DNA of 64,000 bases from an uncultured Collinsella sp. (GCA_900549715.1 URPK01000011.1:12563-76562), one strand, 5' to 3'; shown: positions 50,358 through 59,754, numbered from the stretch's first letter. Notes: generated by a model from the letters alone, not told the origin. Translations and numbers: made by a program.

Positions 50358-50394
50358 GCAAACGCCGGGCCACCTAATGGTTGTCCGGCGTTTG
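50358..50394 (+). terminator. Terminator-like hairpin after the 106-residue gene
   Basis: GCAAACGCCGG pairs with CCGGCGTTTGC across a 15-nt loop. The tail is short of Ts, so it could also serve the convergent gene. Confidence 0.6.
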
Positions 50395-50403
50395 CGCAGA
50401 TAA

Positions 50404-50440
50404 AACCTGCCAAAATAAACCTGTCCCTTTTTGGCAGGTC
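50404..50440. repeat. GGGACAG-loop hairpin at the FtsX-like gene stop
   Basis: AACCTGCCAAAA / TTTTGGCAGG with TAAACCTGTCCCT between. The right end overlaps the first bases of the stop codon (50439-50441). Confidence 0.8.
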
Positions 50441-53204
50441 ACTCGGCGCTCTTGAGGGCGCCGACCATGTCGATCTTGTTGAGGGTACGATTGGTGGCTA
50501 GGTTGACGATAAACGTAAAGCCAAAGGAAAGCACCACGGCGAGCACGTAGCTTAGCGGCTCGACTTCGACGTCAAAGTACAGCGACGGCATCTGCAAAAT
50601 GTACGTAAAACTCTCGGCCAGCAAGCCGCCCAGTGGCACGCCCAGCGCGGCGCCAATTGCCGTGAGGATCAACGTCTCCTTGTTGACGTAATGGTGCACC
50701 TCGCCACGGCGGAAGCCCAGCACCTTGATGGTCGCCAGCTCGCGTTCGCGCTCGGAGATATTCGTGTTGGACAGCGTAAACACCACCACAAACGACAGGC
50801 ATGCCGCCATAAAAGTCACGAGCACCACGACCGAATTGATGATCGCAAAGTTCGCCTCGTAGTTCTGCCAATGTTCGGCCGTGCTCGAGATGGTGAGCCA
50901 ACCGTCGCTCTTAAGCTTCTTGCTAAACGCAATCTGGTCGGCCGACGAGCCCTTAAGCAGCACAAAGACGCCGTTGAGGCGTGCGCTTCGACCGAACGCG
51001 CGCTCATAGGTGCCCTGCGTCATGTAAAGCGTGTTGCCAAGATAGTTAAGCGAAATGTCACTGACTTTGACCTTGGCAACATTGAGCGACGAATCCTGGA
51101 CGTATGCCGTATCGCCCGGCTGAATCCCCAGCACCAGCTGTGAACTCTTACTCAGATACACGTCTCCGTCACGCAAAGACAGCGGCTCTTTGGACTCGTC
51201 CTCGAGGCGCACATAGTCGTCCAGGTCGTTCGTGCGGTCATCGGGCACCACGATCAGCTGCACGGTCTCGCTCTTGCCGCCAAACGTAAAGGTGACGTTG
51301 TCGGTCATAATCGGCAGCGTCGAAGTCACGGTCACGTTGGAATCATTGGCCGCGCTGCGCTCATCCAACGCCGCGCACGTCTGCGTAAAGTCATCGGGGT
51401 TGGCGACCGCCAGCAAGTCATAACGCGTGATATGCCCGTACTGTTTGGGCGAAAGCGCCACCGACGTATCGCGAATACCCATACCGCAGATCACAAGCGC
51501 GGTGCAACCCGCGATGCCAAAGATGGTCATAAAGGCACGCTTTTTGTAACGGAACAGGTTGCGCGCAGCCACCTTGTTCAAAAAGCCCATGCGGCGCCAG
51601 ATAAAGCCGATGCGCTCAAGTAGGATGCGCGAGCCGGCGCGCGGGGCCTTGGGGCGCATGAGCGAGGCCGGGGTCTCGGCCATCTCGTGGCGGCAGGCGA
51701 TAATTGTGGCGCCCACCACGCCCACGGCAAACAGCGCCACCGAGACGATCGAGGACACGATGTCGTACGAAAGCAGCATCTGGGGCAGCGAGTACATGTC
51801 GTCGAACACCGTAAACAGGAACAGCGGCAGGCCCACAAAGCCGATGATATTGCCGAGCACGCCGCCAATCAGGCACGCCCACAGCGCATAGTCCACGTAT
51901 TTGGACAGGATGCGCTCGCGCGAGTAGCCGAGCGCCTTGTACAGGCCAATGAGCGTACGCTCCTCCTCGACCATACGCGTGGCGGTGGTGAGGCTGATGA
52001 GCACGGCGACGATAAAGAAGATGAACGGGAACACCGTCGCAATAGCCTCAATTGACGAGCTATCGCTCTCCACGCTTGAGTAGCTTGCGATATTGTCGCG
52101 GTCCTGGATGTACCACGTGCATTCACCCAAATCGGAAAGCTCGGCGCGGGCATCGGCAAACTGCTGGTCGGCGGCGGCGCGGCGCTGATCCAGGTCGGCC
52201 TGAGCCTGGACGCGTTCCTCGCTGCCCTGGGCCATGCGATTGATGTTGTCCTGCTCAATCCCAAAGAGCATATTCGCCTGGCGCTCGGCCGCATCCAAGC
52301 TTGCCGGCGTGTCGACTGTCAGCTCCTGAGCGCGCGCCTTCTCACGCTCCTCGCGGATCTTCTCTATATTGCCCTTGACCTTGTTGATCTTTGCCGCGTA
52401 GGCATCCGAATAGGAGTTGAGGCTCTTGGCTCCTTCGACGACTACGTGGACTGCGGAATAGGACGACGACGTCGCGGCGTCCTCGCTCACATAGAACTTA
52501 TAGTCCGCCGCCGAAGCAGCGCGAAAGGCGTTGACTGTCGAGTCGGAGCTCACATCAGTGGGATCGAGGACCTCGGCCGTAATGGTGTAATCGCCCGCGG
52601 CAAACTGGTCCTTGGCGCTTTGGTTCGACGAGCTCGCATCGTTGGCGGCAAAGCTCACCGTATCGCCGATTTTCTTGCCAGAAGCCTTCAAAAAACGTGA
52701 GGTCACTGCCACTTCGCCCGAAGTCTCGGGCAGCTCGCCGCGTACTAGCACCGGTTGGTCAATATTCTCTTTGGAGAGGCTCTGTACGACGACACGCTCG
52801 CGCGTCGTACCCACGGCGGTATAGGCGGTCTCGGTATAGATGCCCTCGGCCGTCTCGACGCCGTCGACCTCCTGAATGGCCGCAAGATCGTCATCAGTCA
52901 GACCATAGGTCGACTGCACGTTGATGTCATAAACATTCTGCTGGTCAAAATAGGCATCGACCGAATCGCACAGATCCTCGCAACCCGCCTTGAGGCCGCA
53001 CATCACGCTCACGCCGAGCGCCGTGATTACGACGATAGACAGGAAGCGTTTGAGGCTACCGCGAATCGTGCGGTAGATGCCACGGCGAAAAACCGTCGGC
53101 ACCATGTCGTTTGAGCTTTGGGCAGTGCGGTAGGTCGTAAAATCCTGCTCGCGCTCCGTGTTCTGCGCATCGCGGCGTTGGCTGTTGTGGCGGTCCTGGT
53201 CCAT
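50439..53204 (-). CDS. FtsX-like ABC transporter permease
   Basis: A 921-residue permease with two FtsX-type halves. One helix sits near residue 50. A large extracytoplasmic domain of about 330 residues contains a long charged helix (about 270-360, probably coiled coil). Helices cluster at about 385-520. A second extracytoplasmic domain (about 590-765) and final helices at about 775-905 follow; TNISERERELATIKVLGFRR is the conserved FtsX coupling region. With the ATPase encoded directly upstream it forms a MacB/LolCDE-like complex, which by family moves peptides or lipoproteins, or acts on the envelope, rather than importing solutes. The ATG at 53204 follows the ATPase stop by five bases. Confidence 0.85.
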   Translation of the reverse strand: MDQDRHNSQRRDAQNTEREQDFTTYRTAQSSNDMVPTVFRRGIYRTIRGSLKRFLSIVVITALGVSVMCGLKAGCEDLCDSVDAYFDQQNVYDINVQSTYGLTDDDLAAIQEVDGVETAEGIYTETAYTAVGTTRERVVVQSLSKENIDQPVLVRGELPETSGEVAVTSRFLKASGKKIGDTVSFAANDASSSNQSAKDQFAAGDYTITAEVLDPTDVSSDSTVNAFRAASAADYKFYVSEDAATSSSYSAVHVVVEGAKSLNSYSDAYAAKINKVKGNIEKIREEREKARAQELTVDTPASLDAAERQANMLFGIEQDNINRMAQGSEERVQAQADLDQRRAAADQQFADARAELSDLGECTWYIQDRDNIASYSSVESDSSSIEAIATVFPFIFFIVAVLISLTTATRMVEEERTLIGLYKALGYSRERILSKYVDYALWACLIGGVLGNIIGFVGLPLFLFTVFDDMYSLPQMLLSYDIVSSIVSVALFAVGVVGATIIACRHEMAETPASLMRPKAPRAGSRILLERIGFIWRRMGFLNKVAARNLFRYKKRAFMTIFGIAGCTALVICGMGIRDTSVALSPKQYGHITRYDLLAVANPDDFTQTCAALDERSAANDSNVTVTSTLPIMTDNVTFTFGGKSETVQLIVVPDDRTNDLDDYVRLEDESKEPLSLRDGDVYLSKSSQLVLGIQPGDTAYVQDSSLNVAKVKVSDISLNYLGNTLYMTQGTYERAFGRSARLNGVFVLLKGSSADQIAFSKKLKSDGWLTISSTAEHWQNYEANFAIINSVVVLVTFMAACLSFVVVFTLSNTNISERERELATIKVLGFRRGEVHHYVNKETLILTAIGAALGVPLGGLLAESFTYILQMPSLYFDVEVEPLSYVLAVVLSFGFTFIVNLATNRTLNKIDMVGALKSAE

Positions 53205-53209
53205 GGGCG

Positions 53210-53911
53210 CTACCACTCGATCGTCTCGATCGGCACGGGATTTTGCTGGACCGTCTCGCTCTCCACGCGGCCGCTCTTAAAGCGAATCAGGCGATCGGCC
53301 ATGGGCGCCAGCGCGGAGTTGTGGGTGATGATAATGACCGTAATGCCTTGCTTGCGGCAGGTGTCCTGCAGCAGCTGCAAGATCTGCTTGCCGGTTTTGT
53401 AGTCGAGTGCACCCGTGGGCTCGTCGCATAAAAGCAGCTTGGGGTTCTTGGCCAGTGCGCGGGCAATGGACACGCGCTGCTGCTCGCCGCCCGAAAGCTG
53501 CGCGGGGAAGTTGGCGAGGCGCTCGCCCAGGCCAACCTGGCGAAGCGTCTGTTCGGCATCGAGCGAATCAGGGCAGATCTGAGCTGCGAGCTCAACGTTT
53601 TCGAGGGCCGTCAGGTTGGGAACCAGATTGTAGAATTGGAAGACAAAGCCCACGTCGGCGCGGCGGTATTCCACGAGCTGCGCCTCGTTGGCAGCGCTCA
53701 CGTCACGCCCGTCCACCGTCACGGTGCCGGAAGTTGCCGTGTCCATGCCGCCCAAGATGTTGAGCGCCGTGGTTTTACCGGCGCCCGAAGCGCCCAGGAT
53801 AATGGCAAGCTCGCCACGCTCAACGGTAAAGCTCGCGCCGTCGAGCGCATGAATGCGAGCATCGCCCTCGCCGTATGCTTTGATGACGTCTTTGAATTCG
53901 ATATAGGCCAT
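53210..53911 (-). CDS. MacB/LolD-type ABC ATP-binding protein
   Basis: A 233-residue ATPase with Walker A GASGAGKTT, Q-loop VFQFYNLVPNLT, signature LSGGEQQRVSIARALA, Walker B LLLCDEPTGALD and switch histidine in IITHNSAL. The FYNL Q-loop and TGALD sequence are typical of the MacB/LolD subfamily. It pairs with the FtsX-like permease encoded next. Upstream (53963-54010) is a repeat hairpin carrying the GGGACAGG loop. Confidence 0.95.
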   Translation of the reverse strand: MAYIEFKDVIKAYGEGDARIHALDGASFTVERGELAIILGASGAGKTTALNILGGMDTATSGTVTVDGRDVSAANEAQLVEYRRADVGFVFQFYNLVPNLTALENVELAAQICPDSLDAEQTLRQVGLGERLANFPAQLSGGEQQRVSIARALAKNPKLLLCDEPTGALDYKTGKQILQLLQDTCRKQGITVIIITHNSALAPMADRLIRFKSGRVESETVQQNPVPIETIEW

Positions 53912-54274
53912 CGATCGGTTCCCATCTGGTCGGATAACTCTTTAGTATTACCCATTTCGCACCGACCAAAAAGGGACAGGTTTATTTTGGCGGGTTTTAT
54001 ATGGGGAAACGTACCTCTTTGGGGGCAGCGCGGGACGCGCAGGGGCGGCCGTGCAGATCGGCACAGCCGTCTCACGTGGAATCGACCGACGCCTGCCTTT
54101 CCGTGACACCGGCAACTCGTTTTTGCTTGTTGGCATGGCCGCCATTATGCCTTGGGACTGAGCACTCAAATTCTCACTCCTCATTGCCACGCTCGCCGCA
54201 AGCTATCAGGGTGACGAGATGACGACGCTCGCTGTAGCAGCGCAGCCACACTCTATAAGCGAGGCGTTTGCCAG
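53912..54274. other. Intergenic region with one repeat and no credible gene
   Basis: Besides the repeat at 53963-54010, the stretch to 54274 has open frames on both strands (for example 53948-54190 minus) without ribosome sites or recognisable sequence. A decayed gene is possible. Confidence 0.4.
53963..54010. repeat. GGGACAG-loop repeat with GGGGAAACG tail
   Basis: CCAAAAAGGGACAGGTTTAT then TTTGGCGGG, followed by TTTTATATGGGGAAACG, matches the unit at 2379-2425 over about 45 bases in the same orientation, with a decayed outer stem. Confidence 0.7.
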
Positions 54275-54311
54275 CAAAAAAGCGCGCGACAGGGTAAGCC
54301 CGCCGCGCGCT
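54275..54311 (-). terminator. Terminator of the AIM24-family gene
   Basis: AGCGCGCG and CGCGCGCT pair; in the minus direction TTTTTTGCTGG follows. It lies 13 bases past the stop codon at 54324. Confidence 0.9.
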
Positions 54312-54323
54312 ATCCTATGCGGA

Positions 54324-54998
54324 CTAGTTATTGTTGTTGGTCATCGAGGCCACTGCTGCCGCAAGATTGGAAATGGGCATCGTCTGCAACCAGATGCGAC
54401 CGGGACCGGTGAGCACGGTGTTGAACACGCCCTCGCCACCAAACATGATGTTTTTGACGCCCTTGACCATTTGAGCGTCGATGCTCACGGTCTCCTCAAA
54501 GCCGGCCACGTTGCCGGTATCCACAATCATCTGCTGGCCAGCAGCGAGCTCGTACTCAACCAGGTCGCCGTCGATCTCGGCAAAAGCAACACCCGAGCCC
54601 GTGAGCTTCTGCATGATAAAGCCCTCGCCGCCAAAGACGCCGGCCTTTGCCTTCTTGTTAAAGTGAATGCTCAACTCGACGCCACTTTCCGCGGCAAGGA
54701 ACGAACGCTTCTGCAAAATCCAGCTCTTGCCCGGACCGATCTCGATTGGCACGATGCGGCCGGGGAAGCAGGAGCCAAACGCGATCATGCCATCGCCACG
54801 CGCGGTCCAAATGTTTTGGAACAATGCCTCACCCGAAAAAGCCTTGGAGAACATCTTGCCGATGCCACCGCCCGAGGTAGACATTTCCATGTTGGGGGTC
54901 ATCCAAGCCATGGCGCCGCTTTCGGTGATCATGGATTCGCCATCGCTAAGGTTGCACGTAACAACCGGGAAAGCCCCTCCGCCGATCTCGTACTGCAT
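54324..54998 (-). CDS. AIM24/TIGR00266 family protein
   Basis: A 224-residue beta-rich protein matching the TIGR00266 (AIM24-like) family throughout: the start MQYEIGGGAFPVVTCNL, ESGAMAWMTPNMEMST, GKSWILQKRSFLAAESGVEL and the glycine-rich GGEGFIMQKLTGSGVAF. Function in bacteria is unknown; the mitochondrial namesake supports inner-membrane complexes. It ends in a run of asparagines (MTNNNN). GGAGACGG precedes the ATG. It is monocistronic with its own terminator. Confidence 0.9.
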   Translation of the reverse strand: MQYEIGGGAFPVVTCNLSDGESMITESGAMAWMTPNMEMSTSGGGIGKMFSKAFSGEALFQNIWTARGDGMIAFGSCFPGRIVPIEIGPGKSWILQKRSFLAAESGVELSIHFNKKAKAGVFGGEGFIMQKLTGSGVAFAEIDGDLVEYELAAGQQMIVDTGNVAGFEETVSIDAQMVKGVKNIMFGGEGVFNTVLTGPGRIWLQTMPISNLAAAVASMTNNNN

Positions 54999-55094
54999 GA
55001 CCGTCTCCTTTCCACTCAGGAGCCGAATAACGATGCCTATATTTTAGCAGGTAGAGATGCATATGTTCACACCGCCCATGCCCTCTCCTGCGGA

Positions 55095-55148
55095 CGTTTC
55101 CCCAGATAAAACCTGCCAAAATAAACCTGTTCCTTTTTGGCAGGTTTT
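55095..55148. repeat. GGGACAG-loop repeat at the kinase-remnant stop
   Basis: GTTTCCCCAGATAAAACCTG onward is the inverse of the 2374-2425 unit, with one loop substitution (CCTGTTCC). Its right arm (55135-55148) overlaps the stop codon of the kinase remnant. Confidence 0.8.
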
Positions 55149-55701
55149 AAAGGCAAACGGTGAAGGTGATCTGGTTGCCGTGACCGGATACGGTGGCGGC
55201 GCCTCCATGGGCCTCGGCGATGGCACGCACCACGGACAGGCCCACGCCCGAGCCACCCGTCTTGGAGCTGCGCGACGCATCCGCACGATAGAAGCGATCG
55301 AACAATCGGTCCAGGTCGCCCTCGGGCAGCTCGTCCACGGCGTTCGATACGACAAGCTCGGCGGCGCCCTTGCCTTTGCCGTGCGAAACGGCGCACAGGC
55401 TCAGCTCAATCACGCTGCCCTCGCTCGCATAGCGCGTGGCGTTGTCCAGTAGCAACTCAACCACCTGCGCCACCGCCGCGGCATCGGCATGGGTCCGCAC
55501 GCCGGTCGCAATCGACGTCGACAGGCGCTTACCGCCTGAGACCACCACCGACTTAAACGGCGCCGCCGCCTTGTTCACCGCCTCCGAAAGATCGATCGAC
55601 GCCATGGTAAAGCCCGCCGAGCCCTCGTCCATGCATGCCAAGAACACCAAGCGCTCCGTGAGCGCCGATAATAGCGCACCCGCACTCGCCTTAGTGCTGC
55701 C
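55147..55701 (-). pseudogene. 5'-truncated sensor histidine kinase
   Basis: The open frame (about 185 codons from the upstream stop) begins without any start codon or ribosome site and reads straight into kinase sequence. LLSALTERLVFLACMDEG is the usual end of the dimerisation helix. The HATPase domain follows, with LLLDNATRYASEGSVI (N-box), DRLFDRFYRADASRS (F-box), GGSGVGLSVVRAIAEAHGG (G-box) and TFTVCL at the end. Membrane sensor, HAMP and phosphoacceptor histidine are missing, and no response regulator is adjacent. A TTG-initiated 167-residue reading exists but would encode only the ATP-binding half. I read it as a deletion remnant. Confidence 0.8.
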
Positions 55702-55843
55702 TTAGCAGGTCGATGAGCATATTTAAAAAAGCAAGGTTATAGCTTAGTCGGACTTAAGGAACGGGCGGCTTCACATCTCGCCCTGCAAACAACGCCCGTA
55801 CAGCGAGCGCGCTTGCCGCATGGGCGTTGCGGCCGCCTGCAGC

Positions 55844-56419
55844 TTATAGATAGGCACCCTCGAGGCGCAGCAGCCACTCCTTGCGATCCAGTCCACCGGC
55901 GTATCCGTTGAGCGATCCGTCGGCCGCGACCACGCGATGGCACGGCACGATAATCGAAATAGGGTTGCGAGCGACCGCAGCCCCCACCGCGCGAGGAGAT
56001 ACAACGGGCGCTTCATTTCCCGGCACACGATGTCGAGCCGCAACACGCTGGGCGATCTCGCCATACGTAGCGACCTCGCCACGCGGAATTGAAAGTAGCT
56101 CAAACCAAACCTCACGCTGAAACGCCGTGCCAATCAAATGCAACGGCGGCGTAAACCGAGGCTCCTGCCCCGCAAAATAGGCGTTGAGCCAAGCCCAAGA
56201 ACGCTCTAGCACCGAAGAAGCCGCGCCATTGGCCGGATTTACCGTCTGCATGCCCCCGGCACCCGAAACTGCATCGGTGCCCTCAACGTATTCGGCGCTT
56301 TCTTTAAGAAGCGTGGAACCAAAGTGCTCCTGCCCCTCAAACCAAAGCCCCGTCAGACCGCGGCCATCAGCGGCAAGCAAGATTTCGCCCAAAGGCGAAG
56401 CAAACGTCGTCGTGACCAC
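55844..56419 (-). CDS. ogt: Methylated-DNA-protein-cysteine methyltransferase
   Basis: A 191-residue suicide repair protein removing alkyl groups from O6 of guanine. The acceptor cysteine is in IIVPCHRVV, with GEVATYGEIAQRV (helix-turn-helix, arginine finger region) before it and GYAGGLDRKEWLLRLE after. The N-terminal domain is of Ogt type; no AdaA domain or AlkA fusion is present. It has an extra segment between YFAGQEP and FQREVWFE that is slightly longer than usual. The start is GTG with GGGAG upstream. The surrounding gaps contain no partner. Confidence 0.9.
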   Translation of the reverse strand: MVTTTFASPLGEILLAADGRGLTGLWFEGQEHFGSTLLKESAEYVEGTDAVSGAGGMQTVNPANGAASSVLERSWAWLNAYFAGQEPRFTPPLHLIGTAFQREVWFELLSIPRGEVATYGEIAQRVAARHRVPGNEAPVVSPRAVGAAVARNPISIIVPCHRVVAADGSLNGYAGGLDRKEWLLRLEGAYL

Positions 56420-56584
56420 CAGCGGCTCCCTTCAAAACTCCGCAACATAATACCGCGAATTGTACAGACAACCCCGCAGATACGTCTGGGCGGGCTCGCA
56501 ATTACTTAAGCGAGACTGTTTTCCCTAATCAAGCGAAAAAGACGCAGGGCATCGACACCAGAGCGGTACCCCTGTCAGCCGAGC

Positions 56585-56757
56585 TCTAATACTTTCCCGA
56601 GAAGTGAACGAGTAAAAACGAAGTCCCGGAGCATCCACACCTTTAGACCGCAAAACCGCAGGATTCGCGCTGCAAAACCGCAGGACATAGCAATCAAAAA
56701 ATGCCAATGCTTCGGGGGTCCAAATAAGGTCGTTCACTTCACGGGAAAAGTATTAGA
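56585..56757. repeat. Inverted-arm element C with two AAAACCGCAGG motifs
   Basis: The arms 56585-56611 (starting TCTAATACTTTCCCG) and 56730-56757 are complementary over 27 bases with one indel and one mismatch. The 118-bp core has CCCGGAGC and then GCAAAACCGCAGGA twice (about 56650-56663 and 56672-56685). It shares the centre with elements A and B. A minus-strand frame of 70 codons across it has no ribosome site and is not called. Confidence 0.75.
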
Positions 56758-56921
56758 CCTCAATTCGCACCAAGCCCAAAGTCACCCCAGGCAGCAGGCG
56801 CGAAGCGCCGAGGCCGCCGCCGGGACTAGGGCCCGCAACAACCACGTGCCCCCACATCAGCCCAGCGGCCCCAACCAGCAACGGCCCCATCGCAGGCCGC
56901 TCGCAGCCGAGTCACCGCAGG

Positions 56922-57047
56922 CGGGGGCCGGGCTTGGTTTTCAGAACATTCCGCAGACCAGTGTGGCGCCTTGTCCGCAGCTCCGAAGGAGCAGGACAAG
57001 GCGCCACACATGGTCGAGGACGTTCTGAAAACCAAGCCCGGCCCCCG
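56922..57047. repeat. Long fold-back after asd
   Basis: The 26-bp perfect arms (56922-56947 / 57022-57047) enclose, read on the minus strand, GTCCTCGACCATG, a 16-bp hairpin (GTGTGGCGCCTTGTCC with complement) and CTGCGGAAT. These internal motifs match the fold-backs at 48258 and 62381. It begins 17 bases past the asd stop. Confidence 0.8.
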
Positions 57048-57063
57048 CCGGACAGGTCCACCG

Positions 57064-58089
57064 CTACTCGCAGAGCAGCTTAGCGATCTGGACGGCGTTG
57101 GTTGCCGCGCCCTTACGGATTTGGTCGCCGCAGCACCAGAAGGTAATGCCACGTGCGGCCTCGGGGTTCGAGATGTCGCGGCGTACGCGACCGACCCAAA
57201 TCAGGTCCTGGTCGGAGGTGTCCATCGGCATGGGGAAGCGATCGTGCGCATCCTCGGCGCTCATGTCGTCAACCAGCTTGACGCCGGGAGCGGCAGCCAG
57301 CGCAGCACGAGCCTCCTCAACCGTGATGTCACGCTCGAACTCGAGCGTAATGCTCTCGGAGTGCGAGCGCAGCACGGGCACGCGCACACAGGTGCAGTTC
57401 ACGCGCAGCTCGGGCAGATGCATGATCTTGCGGCCCTCGTTTTGCAGCTTCATCTCCTCGGAGGTAAAGCCTTCCTCCTTGACACCGCCGATCTGCGGAA
57501 TCAGGTTGCTCGCCAGCTGGGCGGCAAACGCGCGCGGCTCGGGAATCTCCTCGCCACGGCCCAGGGCGGCAAGCTGAGCCTCGAGCTCGGCCATACCGGG
57601 AGCGCCAGCGCCCGAAGCTGCCTGATACGTGGACACGATCATACGCTTCACGCCAGCAAGCTGGTGCAGCGGCCACGTGGGAACCAGGCCGATGATGGTC
57701 GCGCAGTTGGGATTGGCGATAAGGCCGTGATGCCACTTGATGTCGTCGGCATTGATCTCGGGCACGACCAGCGGCACCTCGGGATCCATGCGGAAGGCGT
57801 GACTGTTGTCGACCACGACGGCGCCGCGCTTGACGGCCTCGGGCAGCAGCTCCTTGGCGATATCGTCGCCGGCAGCGCCGAGCACGATGTCGCAGCCCTC
57901 AAAAGCCTCGGGGCAAGCCTCCTCAATCACAGCCTGCTCGCCGCGGAACTCGACGGTCTTGCCCGCAGAGCGTGCGCTCGCCAGCAGCTTGAGCTTGCCG
58001 ACCGGGAACTCCTGCTCGTTCAGGCACTCGAGCATCTGGGTGCCCACAGCTCCCGTCGCGCCCAAAATAGCAACCGTGTACTGTTTCAT
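57064..58089 (-). CDS. asd: Aspartate-semialdehyde dehydrogenase
   Basis: This NADPH enzyme reduces aspartyl phosphate to aspartate semialdehyde, the branch point to lysine, methionine and threonine. The 341-residue protein starts KQYTVAILGATGAVGTQML (NADP site). It has PNCATIIGLVPTWPLHQ with the catalytic cysteine, and VRVPVLRSHSESITLEFE with the conserved histidine region. AAAGGGGGAAG precedes the ATG at 58089; the frame extends upstream to 58293 but without support. It lies 172 bases after lysC on the same strand, with two hairpins between them, so the genes may be partly independent. Confidence 0.95.
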   Translation of the reverse strand: MKQYTVAILGATGAVGTQMLECLNEQEFPVGKLKLLASARSAGKTVEFRGEQAVIEEACPEAFEGCDIVLGAAGDDIAKELLPEAVKRGAVVVDNSHAFRMDPEVPLVVPEINADDIKWHHGLIANPNCATIIGLVPTWPLHQLAGVKRMIVSTYQAASGAGAPGMAELEAQLAALGRGEEIPEPRAFAAQLASNLIPQIGGVKEEGFTSEEMKLQNEGRKIMHLPELRVNCTCVRVPVLRSHSESITLEFERDITVEEARAALAAAPGVKLVDDMSAEDAHDRFPMPMDTSDQDLIWVGRVRRDISNPEAARGITFWCCGDQIRKGAATNAVQIAKLLCE

Positions 58090-58162
58090 GCTTCCCCCTT
58101 TAAAGGTTGTGGCTATCGCCCGCACGCCAAGCAGGCCGATTATTGTTGCCAGTGTATACAAG

Positions 58163-58251
58163 AACGGGGCAGGCACGAAACCCGCCCCGTCGAAACGAAA
58201 CCGAAACGAAACGCCCCGCCGTAGATTTTTTGACATGACCCAAAAATCTAC
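58163..58251. other. Two hairpins between lysC and asd
   Basis: ACGGGGC/GCCCCGT (58163-58190) and TAGATTTTT/AAAAATCTA (58222-58251) lie in the 172-bp gap. The second starts 11 bases after the lysC stop and may attenuate read-through into asd. Confidence 0.5.
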
Positions 58252-58261
58252 CGAGCAGTCG

Positions 58262-59650
58262 CTACTTTTTGAGCGCGGCCAGAGCGGGATCAACCGGCGC
58301 GGAAGCCTCCAGGTCGGAGACCTTCACAATGCCATTTTCGTCGGAGAAGGCACGGTAAATGGTCCGAATCGCCAGGTCAAAGTCCTTCTCCTCTACGCCG
58401 ATAATGATGTTGATCTCGTCGCAGCTCTGCGAAATCATACGTACGCTCACGCCGGCCTGACCAAGCATGCCAAACAGATGGCCCGAGATACCTGCGCGGC
58501 CGCGAAGGTTACGGCCGACGGTCGCGATGAGCGCCAAACCCTCGACAACCTCGATCTCGAGCGGCTCGACCTCCTGCTGAATGTCGCCCACGAGCGAGTA
58601 CAGCGAGTCGTGCACATCCTGCTCCTGCACCACGGCGCCAAAGCGGTCGACGCCGGTGGGCATATGCTCGACGGAAACGTCATAGCGTTCGAACACCGAA
58701 AGTGCACGACGCATAAAGCCGACACGGGGCTTGGTGCGGTCGCGGGCAACGTTGATGGCGACAAAGCCGCGCTTGCCGGTCACGCCGGTAATGATAGGCT
58801 CCGCCTCACCCTCGTCAGCCGTCTCGCTAATGATGGTGCCGGGGTCCTGCGGCGCATTGGTGTTCTTGATGACCAGCGGAATGCCTGCCTCGCGCACGGG
58901 GAACACGGCCTCCTCGTGCAGGACGCTTGCACCCATGTACGAAAGCTCGCGCAGCTCCTCGTAGGTAACGCGCGCAATGGGCTGAGCCTCGGGAACAATA
59001 CGCGGATCGGCAGAATAGAAGCCCGAAACGTCGGTCCAGTTCTCGTACAGGTCGGCACCAAGGCACTTGGCCAGAATCGAGCCGGAAATATCGCCGCCGC
59101 CACGGTCGAGCAGCTTGATCTGCCCCTCACGCGTCGCGCCGTAGAAACCGGGCATAACAAAGCCGCCCTGCTGGCCGTACTCCTGCACCAGCTCGGCGGT
59201 GCGGTTCATGCTGAGCGTACCGTCATGATGGAACGCCACGACCGTCGCGGCATCCAGGAACGGCAGGCCCAGGTACTCGGCCATCAGGCGAGCGGTAAAG
59301 TACTCGCCGCGGCTTACGAGCTCCTCAGTAGAGTAGCCACCGGAGCGAGCACGCTCGGCAAAGGCCGCAAACTCTTCGCGGATGGGATAGGTGAGCCCCA
59401 GCTCGTCAGCGATATCAAAATAGCGCTGGCCGATGTCCTCGAGCAGCTCCTCGCACGACACGTGGTACTTGACGTGCGCGTTGACCAAGTAGAGCAGATC
59501 GGTCACCTTGGTGTCGCCCTTAAAACGGCGACCGCAGGCAGAAACCACCACAAAACGGCGGGCCGGATCGGCATCGACGATGGCCTTGATCTTCTTAAAG
59601 TGTTCGGCGTCGGCGACCGACGAGCCGCCAAACTTGGCAATCTTAATCAT
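58262..59650 (-). CDS. lysC: Aspartate kinase
   Basis: This enzyme phosphorylates aspartate, the entry step of the pathway. The 462-residue monofunctional kinase begins IAKFGGSSVAD (catalytic KFGGSS) and has FVVVSACGRRFKGDTKVTD and GGGDISGSILAKCLGADLYE. The C-terminal about 150 residues form two ACT domains (FVAINVARDRTKPRVGFM; LIATVGRNLRGRAGISGHLF, with VSVRMISQSCDEINI) that usually bind lysine or threonine for feedback control. It is divergent from thrC; the 105-bp gap between them must carry both promoters. The ribosome site is weak (AAAGG, far upstream). Confidence 0.95.
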   Translation of the reverse strand: MIKIAKFGGSSVADAEHFKKIKAIVDADPARRFVVVSACGRRFKGDTKVTDLLYLVNAHVKYHVSCEELLEDIGQRYFDIADELGLTYPIREEFAAFAERARSGGYSTEELVSRGEYFTARLMAEYLGLPFLDAATVVAFHHDGTLSMNRTAELVQEYGQQGGFVMPGFYGATREGQIKLLDRGGGDISGSILAKCLGADLYENWTDVSGFYSADPRIVPEAQPIARVTYEELRELSYMGASVLHEEAVFPVREAGIPLVIKNTNAPQDPGTIISETADEGEAEPIITGVTGKRGFVAINVARDRTKPRVGFMRRALSVFERYDVSVEHMPTGVDRFGAVVQEQDVHDSLYSLVGDIQQEVEPLEIEVVEGLALIATVGRNLRGRAGISGHLFGMLGQAGVSVRMISQSCDEINIIIGVEEKDFDLAIRTIYRAFSDENGIVKVSDLEASAPVDPALAALKK

Positions 59651-59754
59651 GGGCTGGAGGTTACCTTTCTAAAAAGCCTCTGCGAACCTATTTTGCGCGC
59701 TCTGATACCATGGTTTCACCGATTGGGACCAAGGCATCCGAGGAGCAGTGTTAT

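Noticed and set aside
53948..54190. Minus-strand 80-codon frame upstream of the ABC ATPase
   Set aside because: It runs through the repeat at 53963-54010, has no ribosome site and matches no family; it could be a relic but cannot be supported.
55147..55650. Intact 167-residue ATP-binding protein from a TTG start
   Set aside because: No ribosome site, and the frame continues upstream into kinase sequence with no start codon before a stop at 55702-55704, so truncation is the better reading.
56525..56737. Minus-strand 70-codon frame
   Set aside because: It lies wholly inside inverted-arm element C, and element A has a similar frame, so it is a repeat by-product rather than a gene.
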